From Aphis gossypii (Eukaryota > Arthropoda > Insecta > Hemiptera > Aphididae): DNA of 64,000 nucleotides. The notes beneath the pieces were generated by a model, which was not told the origin of the DNA, searched no databases, and saw only the letters and a list, made by a program, of their open reading frames with translations. Of the stretch, positions 34,410 through 47,648 are shown piece after piece. The stretch's first letter is position 1; each line of letters starts with the position of its first letter. The translations under genes were made by a program, and so were the position numbers. The DNA lies in assembly GCF_020184175.1 (NCBI RefSeq), contig NC_065532.1, positions 5,022,001 through 5,086,000 of the forward strand, written 5' to 3'.

Positions 34410-36566
34410 TTCTCGGGACACCGGAATTCGACGTTACTCCTTCCGAATTGTTTTTGTTTATTATTTCCGTATTTGTACATAATTACCTATACATACTATT
34501 ATTATTTGTTATTTCATTATCGCCGTCAATGACGGGGACGACGGTTCGATAATTGATCATTCGAGAGGATTAGTATAGCGCGCATGCTATACGATATTTT
34601 CACTCTCATCCGACCTAATATATCATGTCCTCATCAAAATCAACAACATTCCTAACAATTATAATTTACCTTAACTATATATATATATATTAAAGAAATG
34701 AAAATGTTTTTCTTTTTTCTTTTTTAATTATTATTTGTATGTATATTTTGAATGATATATTACTATTTTTATTGGATATCGTTTTAAACGAATATTTGCA
34801 ATTGTTGCGAATCTTATAAACACTTATTTATCATCATCATAACATACTTATATATAGGTTATTTATCGAATGAGATAAAATCTATTCGATAGTTTCGATT
34901 AGTTTTTTATAGTTTATTTTGGTTTTTTTTATCCAGACCATTACTTTGGTGCGGCGATCGATTGATTTTATTTATACATTAATGTTTTTTTTTTAAACAT
35001 GAGAATTTCTTGTAAAACAAATTTATTTATATTTATTTATATTATACTTTAAATTTCGATCTTACGCACTCGGTAGTACTTATTATCAAGTCAAAATTTT
35101 TTTTAGTTGTGTGTGGGACACTCAGGTTTTCAATCCATCTCGTCGTCACTATATAAGTATATATTATATGAGGATATAGTTTTCCGAATGTTATTTTTTT
35201 AATTACCATTTATTATAGTTATCCATTGTTTTTTTTTTTTTTTTTTTTGATATCCGCATGTTACCAATTTAATTTTAACATTATCTACAGAAGAGTACAA
35301 ACGTTAAAAACCTAATTATAATATTCTTGTCGAGATGAGAACGTTTCTTTTCACCCGATTTGATTTGTATAAATAGTTATATAATATTATATGTCTTCCA
35401 CAACGCGGATCGATGCATAATTGTTTCTGTCGAAATACATTCTATAAGATGTAACACAATAATTCGATGACAATCTAATTCAGTGATCATATTTTTTATT
35501 TTAGACGTAAGTTTACAATTGTAAGTTTACGATTGAAGAATCAAGAAATCGATAATATAATATAATATTATTGTAAATATTTATTGGGAATGAACAAGAA
35601 TATTATTTTGTAGTATATATATATATAATATAATACGCGTGTGTAGTTAATATATTATATTATATAATATAATTATAAAATCGGGTAAATATTGCTATAA
35701 TATTTTATGTGCTCTAGAGTAAAACCATATTTTTGTCAACGTTTTGATGTGTATGTATTATGATTATTATTATTCACTCTTTCTACTCCCACAATATATC
35801 ATAAATATATATACATATTATTATTTATCGATGGCGATAATTTTATCTCAATTTTTTATGATTTTTCTAGTCTCATTATTTTAATTTTTTGTTTTGTTAT
35901 ATTATATTATAAATCTCGTTACAACAAAGTTCGCTCATACGAGTGAGCATCAATCACGTATTCAGCATATGATTAAATACGATATAATATATCAGAATTA
36001 AATATATAATATTTAATCGATGTAGTACAACATTAAACAGCTGGTATAACGTTTAGCCGAGTTATTATAATACAATTTTTAAATATATCGAAATTGCAAA
36101 TGTGTATTATATAATATACTTGTGGGTGCAGATAGCATTTATGAATAAATATCATATATTTATGAATAGATATATTTTAATGTCTAAACCTAAGTTTTTT
36201 TCTATGTGTAATAAGGTATACTAAATTTTTTTTTAAGTCGCGCCCTGCAGCGACGGTAACATAAAATAATATTATTTGTAACTGAATTTATTATTATTAA
36301 TTGTATTTTTTAATAATATTATAATGATAATAATAATAATATTTTGACTAATTTATTATTATAATTTCGTAACGCGTAAATCAAGCGTACATTAATATAA
36401 GTATAGGTAGTCGGTTGTCCGTATAATACTTGTACTTAAATATAAATTAATGAATAATAATATAAAAATCGTTTTGCATAATATGAACATTGCAACGATA
36501 TTTGCGTTTAAGTAAAGGGATTTTTTTTTACTTAAAATGTAATTCATCTTTTATTGATAAAATAAA
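34410..36566 (+). other. klar: klar 3' UTR and downstream flank with candidate poly(A) signals
   Basis: AT-rich with no ORF. Candidate signals are ATTAAA at 34689-34694 followed by a T-rich stretch, AATAAA at 36144-36149, and AATAAA at 36561-36566 followed by a T-rich tract. Which is used cannot be read from sequence. A poly(T) run lies at about 35228-35249. Confidence 0.45.
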
Positions 36567-39500
36567 GCAATTGTTTTACACAAACATTACTGCGTTTTTT
36601 TTTCACAGAAACATGAATCCACTATTGTTGAAAAATATGAGGATACTGCAGTACTGATCAATATTAATCAAGAATATATTTCAAAATATTTTATAGATGT
36701 AGAAAAAATGTATAGAATAATATTTATGTTTGAAATATTGACTGCTGAAAAAAAAAGTAATAATATTAGATATAGGTAACAATAATTGTATTCCGTTTTT
36801 ATTAAATGTGAAATTTGTTTTATTTTACTAATTTGTGGCAATTCATATTTAAAACTGCAAAATAAACATACATTAATCCTCCCCCCCCTAAAAAAAAATC
36901 ACTAAATGTATTCAGCCTAGAACGAAAAACATTTGAGGAACTGGTCAAATATTGTGTTTCAACCGTTTCATGGCAGAATTTCATTGTACTGTACTCCAAT
37001 CCTCACTGCATATATAAAGGTAAGGTGACTCCCATACCCGTATTTTGCTCGTCGTTTGTCGTTAATTGTTTTTTCTTATTGATTTAATTCAACATTAATT
37101 GGAATTAATTTATATTATATTTGACGTTATATACCCGTCGGCTGTCAAATAACTTTTGATTTTAATTATTATTCAAAATTTCAAACCTAGTACTATAGGT
37201 ATACTATTAAAACATGTAAAAATATAATCCATTTACGTTGCAACAACAAAATTTGTTAATTTTATATGAATGTCTTGTCGGCTGAATAGCAACAATATTA
37301 TTATTGAGCCAACCTATTTTATTGTTATAATAAGTGTGGTATTTCTTTGAGTGATCTGGTAAACTAAATGTAGATGCAATAAATAATTAAATGCTCGCAT
37401 TCAAAAAAATGGATAATTATTGTTATTTAATAATGCGTTTTTGAGAAGTATATGAATGAATGTTTATGACCTACTTTTATGCCGTTGGACAATTACTGAC
37501 TTAAACATATTCTGTTGAATTATGCACAGCCGTTCAACCTACGCTAAATTAAAAAATATATTATATACTAATAAATAATAATAATATAACATTGTTATCG
37601 AAAACGATAAATCGTGTATATTCCATTGCGGTTAGTGATCATACAAACCTCCTAAATGTATAGCTCCCACGTAAAATGACCATGAAATAACATTAAAAGG
37701 CGAGCATCGCAAACAATATAATATAACTGAGGGTTAGATGGTTAGAACTTAAAACGACTAATTTTCAAAGGTCATGGAGGCCATAAGCCCATAAATATAT
37801 AGTGCTATTTGGTATTTAATTAAACGTTTAAATAATCTTATAAGTTTATTGTTTAGGTCACAGATACGTTTTGTTATTATTGTTACACAATAATCATTAT
37901 TATATTATAATGGCGATATAACTACCGTGGGGCTATTGCCTATTGCAGGATGTCCCAGTTTGGTCGAGACTACCCGTTGTTAATATATATATATATATAT
38001 ATATATAGTGACTGTAGTGTCCCGTTGTCTCGGAAAAGTTTTTCGAGTCGGCCAAAATTTTACCGGAATAAGGTAAACTTCAAAAATGTATGTTAACATA
38101 CTTTCGTCTTAAACTAATAACTAAAAATTTCTGCAGTGGGGAAAAACGATATTATTTTGATAAATTATAAAATATATAATAAATTGAAATGCATTTAAAA
38201 TAATTAGGTATTTTCCTGTCTCAGTGATGACAATTGACTATTGATAAATAAATACATTGTTTTCCTGTTCCCCTGCAACAATTTTTATTACAAATTATAT
38301 TGGCTTACCTGTCGCTAATAATTGATCATTTTTGTCGATTAATCGTCAGTCGTCATTCCGATTTGTAACATAATATAAGTTTTTACCTTACAAACGTTAC
38401 GTCGTAGAGTGCTGATCACTGTGTGTGGTATTTTAGTTACGACAAATAGTGTGCTAAGACTGTATAGTGGTCGACCGTGGATAAGTGGTTTTCCCTATAA
38501 AACGTATACAACAAAATATATTTGTACCGGTTTAAGTAAAATTATTGACAATCCTCGACTGTAACACTGCGGGTTAATAACGTTTTTCTTTAAACAAATT
38601 CCGAAAGATATGCGTCCGATGGCATGTATGAACGCGCTCACGTTTACATCATATCCTTTATTTCTTGTTTATAATAATTATTTATACCCCAAGGGAAGGG
38701 GCACCATTTCATTTTTAAAATAGGACTGCCAAAATTGTTCACCACCAGATCACTATGTAGTAGCTGGTAGCCTGGTAGCTGGTAATAACAGTGAAATTTA
38801 AAAGTCATTTCAGACTTACCAGTGATGAATAGGTATAGTACATATTTTCAAAAAGCCTACTATATAATAAAATTAGGCACAACCATAATAATCTTATAAA
38901 TTTCTATCTCTTTTAAATTAATAGTAGAAATATCAGTATTCATATTGTCCGCTGTGTTATATCCTGTGTTACTTTAAATCTTGATTACACAGTCATCATT
39001 ATCCATCAATACAATTTAAATATTAAATTTAATCATCGTAATTTAAAATTACTATAATACCATAAATTAAAATCAAATTTTTAATTATGCAAATAAAGTA
39101 ATAAGCAATAAATTATAAAAATCAATAGATTATTCGAAGTTTGATATTAGGAGTTCTTAAATAACGTGAAATTGATTTTTACTAATCATATTCTATCAAT
39201 TTATAATAATTTATACTTACATCACACTATTCACAATCTTAAGAAACTAATGAGACAATGATAAATAAATTTTTAAATTTTGAACCGTGTGAACCGTGAT
39301 TATAATCTTACTACTGTCAAGACGTAGGTAATGTCAACTACAATAAAGATTAAAACAATAAAATATTTATAAAATATTTTTCAACAATTATTATTACATA
39401 AATTATATTTATTACATTTTAGCTGTACCAGCGCAGCATGAAATTGAGGCAGAACAATATTGTACAGGAAAAAATAGAGCCACCAATTAATAATAAAAAT

Positions 39501-40692
39501 TCATAATTATAAATTATTATAATCAGCATTATTAATTTGGATAATCAAAATAGTGCGGACCTCGTAGTCCAGATCTTGAAGTAATTTAAACCAATATATA
39601 ATTTACTGCAGTCTGCAGAACATAAAAACCACGTTAAAATAATTGTGATAATTTTATTTTGTTACGCTGTAACCGTGTAACTGTTATTTAGTCGTATTTA
39701 GTCGAATGAATTTTAATTATTATTTATTTATTTTGTATTAACAAATACTTTAATACGCGATTATACAACATAATATAAGAGTATTTATATTCTTACTACC
39801 TGTTTTTTTAAATTATTTATACACAATTAAAATTTTAAAATATTTTTTACAGAAAAAGTGAAAAATGTAATGGAGATGCTAAATTTTAAAATGCACATAC
39901 AGTTATATCAATGATGGAAAATGGTAAAAAACCTCAGTACCTATATGTATTGATTGCATAATGTGTAAAAGGTGCAAACATTGACTAATAAATACAGATG
40001 AAAATATCTCGTTTCATTCGTCAAATCTGCATGGTAGACGTTATTACGATTGAGTTTAATCGAAAATTGTAAGCTCTAAACAATATAGGTAATATAGCCC
40101 ATGTTACAATCCCAAAAATAAATAAAATTATTTCACCGAGATGTTCTATAGAACATTAGAACTTTGATTTCCCTAGGTGTAACGAATATTATATCACTAT
40201 AGTGATGGTCTTTTTCATTATATACCCATGACAAAATTGTCATGATTATACCTACATCACTAAGAAATACTTTGTTTATTGGCCTGATATGAGCCAAATA
40301 AAAATACATAATATATATAATATTGTTATGCTCGTCTAGCACGCAACCTTGTAAAGTACTTAGGGAAAACTATAAAAGTATTCAAATAATACTTTTTGAG
40401 TACCCAACAACTTACTCTGCAATACCTACGTATATATTTGTTTTTAAAATCTAATATTTTTCTTTTTAACCCACAATTTTTTTTTAAATTCAATCACGTT
40501 AAAAAAACGAGAATAAATGTGTCGTTCGAATCGGAAAATATATTATCTATTACTTATAAGTTATAAGTAATAAGAATATTATTCTACATAAAGTATATAG
40601 CTAGAAAATACAAATTTTTAAATAGTTTTATTTGTAAAAATTGTAATATTATCTACAAAATTAATGTTGAACATGAAAATATTAATAAAAAC
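36567..40692. other. Intergenic AT-rich DNA
   Basis: No gene is recognised on either strand. It contains a (TA)n microsatellite at about 37982-38006 and short direct repeats of TAGCTGGTAG near 38759-38784. The small minus-strand ORF at 40133-40342 has no resemblance to a known family. Confidence 0.55.
37982..38006. repeat. (TA)n microsatellite
   Basis: An uninterrupted alternation of TA over about 24-25 bases. Confidence 0.85.
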
Positions 40693-41389
40693 AAAAAGCG
40701 GGTAAGTCGTGGGTACCGCTCTGTTGTACATTAGGTGTCGTGTGGTCGTGTGGATCACTATTATAGTATTAGGTATATATTATAGAACTATTAAATTTGA
40801 ATCCAATGATAGGTATCATTGTATACGAAAAACGATTCTGAACGAAGATGATTTGTCAGCGTAGGATATAATTTCCACTGGTTGGTGAAAAAGGTGCAGG
40901 TTTATGTTTTAATAGCTTGCAGAATACACCAAAATTTAAGTTCTTTTATAATTATTGTAATCTAAACTTATGAAAAATCGTATTAAATTTTCAACTCTTA
41001 GCTACTTATGCAAACATTTTTATGAATTGTACCTAAAAGATAATATGCAAATATTCATCATTTTGACTAATTTTTGTCAATATTTGAACTTCAAATGCTA
41101 ATAAAAAAAAATTGTACCTATGTAGGTATTCTTATAATTTTTCAATCACTATAAGAATAACTTATGAGAAACTTTGTATTAAATTTTTAAGTATTTTGAC
41201 TCGTCCAAAACAATTTTATCGACACTTCAAAAAATTTTTTTCAGTTTTCTATAAATAGTTCAAAAAAAGTCAAAATATTTTGAAAATTAAATCATGTAAA
41301 CAAAATGTGAATCTAAATAACTGGTGAAATTTTCAAGTATCTACGACTTTACTTTTTGAATAATAACAAATATTTAAAATCGTTATCGT

Positions 41390-42185
41390 TATCGTAGTTA
41401 CGCTATTTCGTAAAAATTTAAAATTCAAATGCACTTAAAATTTTTCCTATAATGATGCTTCGAGTTTTCTCTATTGCTATACCTACTTGAAGGAAAACTT
41501 ATGGAAAACTTAGTATTGAATTTTTTATTCTTAGATATAAATATAAACATTTTTATGATTTTTCAACTGCAAAATTACTTGCAAATTTTCGCGATTTTGA
41601 CATATTTCGTAAAGTTTTGAAGTATATAAACGCTTATAAAAAAAAAATTGTGACTAACGATTTTTAATTTTTTTTAGCTACAATAAGAACAACTCATAAG
41701 AAACTTTGTATTAAATTTTCAAGTTTTTTTGGTCATCCAAATTTTTTTTATTAATTTTACTTAGATATAGGTTATAGATAGATTTTTGTGGAACCACTAT
41801 TCAGCACAGCAAAATTCAAGTCACGTATCAAAAACTTTTAGCTTCCCCAAAAAACTTGAAAATTTAATACAAGGTTCTTTATCAATTGTTCTTATTGTAG
41901 TTAAAAAAAAATCAAAAATCGTTAGTTACAATTATTTTATAAGCATTTATAGTTCAAATTTTTACGAAATATGTCAAAATCGAGAAAATTATTGCAAGTA
42001 ATTTTGTAAATGAAAAAACATAAAATGTGTTGTGTTTATATCTAAAGTTAAAAAATTCAACACTTAGTTTTACTTTTCCATAAGTTCTTCTTCAAATAGC
42101 TATATAGGTATAGTCTATAGAGAAAACTCGAAGAGTCATTATAGGTAGTCGCTTAATGATAACGATTTATCCTCAAATGATTTTA
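41390..42185. repeat. Imperfect long palindrome inside the inverted-repeat element
   Basis: The left arm (to about 41745) and right arm (from about 41835) carry the same words in opposite order. Examples are CGATTTTGACATATTTCGTA against TACGAAATATGTCAAAATCG, and CTACAATAAGAACAACTCAT against the TTGTTCTTATTGTAGTT side. The spacer is about 90 nt. The RNA or single strand could form a long hairpin. Confidence 0.6.
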
Positions 42186-42519
42186 AATATAGTTATTTGT
42201 TACCAACTGCATCTGTGTGCTTCGCTCCCGTTGATGGTTGATTGCAAATTCTAAGGCTCTTTTATTGGTTTATAGTTATTTCAACCATAAAATTATATAA
42301 AGGGTACCTATACACACCTAATACATACGCAAAATAATAATATGTAATTTAATATGTTTATAAATTGTCGTAAAATATTCTTAGAGTATAATAAAAACAA
42401 TTTTTTTCTAATTATTTTTACATCCGGTAAATATATTAATAATAATATTATAACGTCGTTAAATGAATAACAATAATAATAATGATTATTAAACAACAAC
42501 AGTGGGCGTGGCATTCTGT

Positions 42520-42797
42520 GGGTCTTCTCACATACAACCAATCAGAGCGCTGAAGACTTACTGTACTACTCTCGTATTGGTTATTAATTATTATTATTAT
42601 TAGATGCGTTTAACCTACCTTAGCTACTTGAGTCTCAAGATCAAGTTCGTCAGTCGTAGTTCGAATGCAGTGATCAACACTTCAGAGCTCGCAGGACCGT
42701 TGAAAGCACCGAGCCGTCGTCGCATCTCATATATACGTGGACAATAATAATTGATTCATCGTCGATCCTGTATAAGTACCTACCTACATATTCTGAG
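42520..42797 (+). promoter_or_regulatory. Isolated promoter-like island with candidate non-coding first exon
   Basis: AACCAATCAGAGCGC (42537-42551) is a CCAAT box, and ATTGGTTATT near 42575 is a second in reverse. An insect initiator GTCAGTCG has its A at about 42652. The following stretch is CG-rich up to a consensus donor CTGAG|GTGAGT at 42797/42798. The only ATG (42665) is followed by a stop after one codon. It looks like a promoter plus a non-coding exon of about 146 nt, but no plus-strand gene lies downstream in the window. Confidence 0.42.
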
Positions 42798-45700
42798 GTG
42801 AGTCTTGGGCGATTGCTTAACTATACGCTTTAAACAGTTATTTTAATATATTATAGTATATAGGTATAATACATACTATACGTCGGTTTTTAAATTTTAT
42901 AGGAGAGACATAAAACTTATTTCGCGTGACCGCTATTACGATCTCTTTTCGAAATAAATAAAATATAGATACTCATATGGGTATTGTTACTTTAGGACCA
43001 CGTAGATATGTTTCGTTTTCACACCAAATAGTTTGTTTATGTTTTTTGCTTTTATAGTGTAGATTATTCAAAAAGTCGTAGATTCTTGAAACTTCACTGC
43101 AGTTATTTAAATTGGCATTTTCTTTACATAATTTAATTTTCAAAATATTTCACTTATTTTAATGCTATATTTATAGGCGTTTGAAGTATTCGTTTTTGTT
43201 TAGTTTTTTTTTGTTTTTTTTATAAATATCGATAAAAATTTTTTGGCCGAGTCAAAATACTGAAAATTTATCATAGTTTCTCATTAGTTAGACTTATATA
43301 GTGATTCAAAAATTATAAGAATACATAGGCACGATATTTTTTATTACCATTTAAGGTTAAAATATTGACAAATATTCATGATTTTGACGAATTTTTGTCA
43401 AAATTTGACTTCAAATGTTAATAAAAAAAAAATCGTGCCTACGTATTCTTATAATTTTTTAATCACAATAAGAATAACTTATGAGAAACTTTGTATTAAA
43501 TTTTCAAGTATTTTTACTCGGCCAAAAACATTTATTATAGTAGCTAAGAGTTAAAAATTTAAAATATAAGATTTTCTATAAGTTTGGCTTACAACAATTA
43601 TAAAAGAACTTAAATTTTTGGAGTATTTAGATCATTAAAATAAAAACAACTTTTTTCACCACCCACTGGAAAATCTTTGAATTCAAATTTAATACATCCA
43701 TTATAGTGTCCTATACAACAGTGTTACTCACTTAACCAATTTTTTTTTTAAACATGAGATAGAGATTTAATTTTTATACAAAAATGCGTTGATCGTCATT
43801 CTGATTCCAAATAAAAATTATTCCAGCTGTGGATTATTATTAAAAAAGCATAAGTCGTAGATATTTGAAAATGTCAGCAGTTATTTAGATATGTAAATGT
43901 TTTTTTTCCTTTTTTCAGTTATTTTAGCGGTAGAATTTTAATATGAATGTTATGCTACCTATAGTAATAATAATGAAAAATAATTAAATAAGAAATGTAA
44001 AAACCCAGAATTCGGACTAAATGTTTTTATATTGTTTTCGTTATCGAGGGTTGTTTATTAAATAATATAATATTAAACATATAGATTGCATGTCGATCTG
44101 CATAGCCTGTAGTACATAATAGTCCTATACGATCAGTATGCCTTTAACATCGATATAGAACGCATACAATTTAAGATTTCGTGTTGTAATTTGAAACCTC
44201 TTGTTTGAAGTATGCCCTGATCACTTCAGTGGATGTAAAGAGTTCGTTTTCTTGGTTCAATGTTAAATATTCTGTCGGACAATAGTCAGTTTCACTTTCA
44301 CTACTGTAAATCAAGGGAAATACACGGTAAATAATTATTTTTCCAAATTTTTTTATTCATTTCTATTTTATATATTATTTTGTATTAATTTTTGGTCGTG
44401 CTTTTTATTTGCTTTTTTAGATTTTGCTTTATCCTCAAACGATTTTAATTATTTGTAATTATTCAAAAAGTATAAGTCGCGCGTAGTCCGTAAATAGGTA
44501 CCTGAAAATTTTCTAATTATTTAGATTAGTTTAATTAAAGTTTAGATCTTTACACGATTTAATTTGAAAAATATTTCGCTTATTTTAATGCTATTTATAA
44601 TTTGAAATATTTGTTTTTCTTTAGTTTTTCTTTCTTTTATAAATATCGATAAATTTTTTTTGTTGCGTCTAAATACTTGAACTTTTATAATACAAATTTC
44701 CTCTAAATTATTTTTATAGTGATTCAAAAATTATAAGAATACATAGGCACAATTTTTTTCTTTATTAGCGTTTAAAGTTCAAATATTGATAAAAATTCGT
44801 TGAAATCATAATTATTTGAAAATTATTTTGTGGGTAAAATACATAAGAATGTTTGTAGAAGTAGATAAGAGTTGAACATTTAATACAAATATAAGTTTGG
44901 CTTACAACAATCATAAAAACTTAAATTTTGATACATTCAAGTCATTAAAACCAATTACCTTTTTTCACCACCTAATTTTAAATATATAATCTATATAGAA
45001 TAGATGGAGTGTTACTAACTTGATCACACTTTTCTCAAGTATTTTTTTTTTTTTTTTTTGAAACGTCAATAAAAATCTTGAAAATTTAATACAAAATTGC
45101 TGAACGGAGTGATGAATGTATTGATTTTACAATGATGTTTTTTTTTTTGTGTCTGTCGACAACATTTGGAGCAGTAAAAATGCTTCGATTTTTTACTTCA
45201 GCCCCTCTTTGAAATAGAAATTGAATCTTGTTGGTACTTTGGGGGGTTAAAAGTTAAAAATTTTCAATATTTTTTAAATGAATCGGGAAAAACCCTAAAA
45301 AAATTAGGGAAAAACGGGATTTTTTACGCAAAACCAGTTTTCGTCAAAATCGAATTTTTTATTTTGCTTTACCTAACTCAAAAACTAATCGATGTAAATA
45401 CTTGAAATTTTCACCAATTGTTTATATTAGCGTTCTCCATACACAGTTAAATTTTGATTTTTTTGAACTATTTATAGACAGTTGAAATTTTCAATTTTTC
45501 TAAGTAATTTTTTTTTTAAATAACGATAAACATTTTTTGGCTGACCAGAAAATCTTGAAAATCTAATTCAAGGTTTCTTATAAGTTGTTCTTAAAGTGAT
45601 AAAAAAAATCCGGAATCGTTAGTTACAATTTTTTTTTTATAAGTGCTTAAGTTCGAATTTATACGAAATATGTCAAAGTTGCGAAAATTTGCAAGTAATA

Positions 45701-46441
45701 TTATGATTGGAAAATCGTAAAAATTTTTTCTTTTATAACTAAGTTTTGAAAATTTGGTACAAGGTTCTCCATAAATTTTTCTTCAAATATCTGTAAAAAA
45801 ACTCTACCGGATTCAGACAAAAAATTTTTATGAGTATTTGAAATTTAAATTTTTACAAAACCGCGTTAAATAACGGTTTAGCCTCAAACAATTTTTGATA
45901 TTTGTTGTTATTCAAATAGTATGAATCGTAAATACTTAAAAATTTTACCAGTTATTTAGATTGTCGTTTTCTTTACGTGATTTGATTTTCAAAATATTTT
46001 GAGTTTTTTTGAGCTATTTATAGACAACTGAAATTTTCAATTTTCTGAAAATTTTTTTTTGAAGTGTCGATAAAATTTTTTTGGCCCTATCAAAATACTT
46101 GAAAATTGTATACAAAGTTCCTCATATGTTATTCTTATAGTGATTAAAAAATTATAAGAATACATAGGCACAATTTTTTTTATTAGCATTTGAAGTTCAA
46201 ATTTTGACAAAAACTCGTCAAAATCATGCATATTTGCAAATTATTTTGTAGTTCAAAATTCATAAAATTGTTTATATTTATATCTAACGTTAAATATTCT
46301 GGACTGACAAATCATCTTCATTCAGAATCGTTTTTCGTATACAATGATACCTATCATTGCATTCAAATTTAACCTACTCTAGTCCGAGGTCCATCCCATC
46401 CCCTAATGTACAGTAGAGCGGTACCCACTTGCCGACTTTTT

Positions 46442-47648
46442 AATGTCGTTCTTGTTGTAGTTTAAAAAAAATCGTTAGTCACAATTTTTTTTTTTTTTTT
46501 TTTGAAATAAGAATTTTCTAACAATTTTCCAAAAAAAATCAAAAAAACAAAAAAGTGACGGAAAAACGGGAATTTTTACGTAAAACCAGTTTTTGACAAA
46601 ATCGATTGTTTTATACAATATACGGTTGTGTCTCAAAAATGTATCACTGTAAATACTTGAAATTTTGTCTAAATGTTTATATTAGCGTTGTCTATATACA
46701 GTTAAATTTTCAAAATATTTTTTTGAGCTACTATATTATAGACAACTGAAATTTTCGATTTTTCTGATAATTTTTTTTTGATATAAGTCGATCAAACATT
46801 TTTGGGTGCCCAAAAAACTTGAAAATTTAATACAAGGTTTCTCATAAGTTGTCCAGTGTTCTTATTGTAGTTAAAAAAAATTAAAAACCGTTAGTTCCAA
46901 TTTTTTTATTTTAAGCGTTTAAAGTTCAAAATTTTACAAAATATGTCAAAATCACGAAAACTTACAAGTAATTTTGTAGTTGAAAAATCATAAAAATGTT
47001 TGTGTTCATTAATAATTAATATCTTAGGTTAAAAAATTCAACTCCTAAGTTTTTTATAGGGTTTCCTTCAAAAAGTTTTAGAGAAAACTCTAAGTGTCAT
47101 TATAGGAAAAATGTTATGAGCGTTTAATTTTTTACGAAATTACGTAATGAAAACAAATTATCCTAAAACGATTCTAAGTAATTATTTGTTATTATTCAAC
47201 AATTTTACCAGTTATTTGGATTGGCATTTTCTTTACATGATTTAATTTTCAAAATATTTCTCTTAATTTAATGCTCTTTATAGGCATTTAAAATATTATT
47301 ATTTGTTTAATTCTTTTTTTTTTTTTTTTATAAATATCGATAAATTTTTTTTTGGCTTAGTCAAAACACTTGGAAATTTAATACATGCTAAGTTCTTTGT
47401 AAGGTCTTAAAGTAATTCAAAAATTCTAAGAATACATATGCACACAATTTTTTTTTATTAGCATTTCACCGCCCAATTTAAAATATAGGTATATCCTAGG
47501 CTGACAAATCATCTCCGTTCAAAATCGTTTTTCGTATACAATAATAGTAATACTATAAATGGATTAAAATTTAACACTCCTATGTATAATAGTGACACGA
47601 CAACTAATGTACAGCAGAGCGGTACTCACTCGACCACCCTTCTTTTTT
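46442..47648. repeat. Second partial copy of the same inverted-repeat family
   Basis: It has the same AT-rich modules and a right end at 47600-47648 (CTAATGTACAGCAGAGCGGT, then ACTCACTCGACCACCC) with its own subterminal block GCTGACAAATCATCTCCGTT at 47511-47530. It is therefore a second terminus of the family nested next to the first. Fragments of the subterminal region also occur near 43.65-43.74 and 44.95-45.03 kb. Confidence 0.6.

Larger units (their letters stand above)
40693..46441. mobile_element. Large inverted-repeat element, about 5.75 kb, non-autonomous
   Basis: The left end contains GTGGGTACCGCTCTGTTGTA then CATTAGG. The right end, reverse-complemented, contains GTGGGTACCGCTCTACTGTA then CATTAGG. 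Further in, 40806-40868 (GTATACGAAAAACGATTCTG, then GATTTGTCAGC) is mirrored at 46306-46350. Both arms are packed with diverged copies of the same AT-rich modules (for example CATAAGAAACTTTGTATTAA and its complement), including a palindrome centred near 41.79 kb. No transposase frame exists. Superfamily is not assigned; foldback- or MITE-like behaviour is inferred. The middle (about 42.2-43.05 kb) is unlike the arms. Confidence 0.6.
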
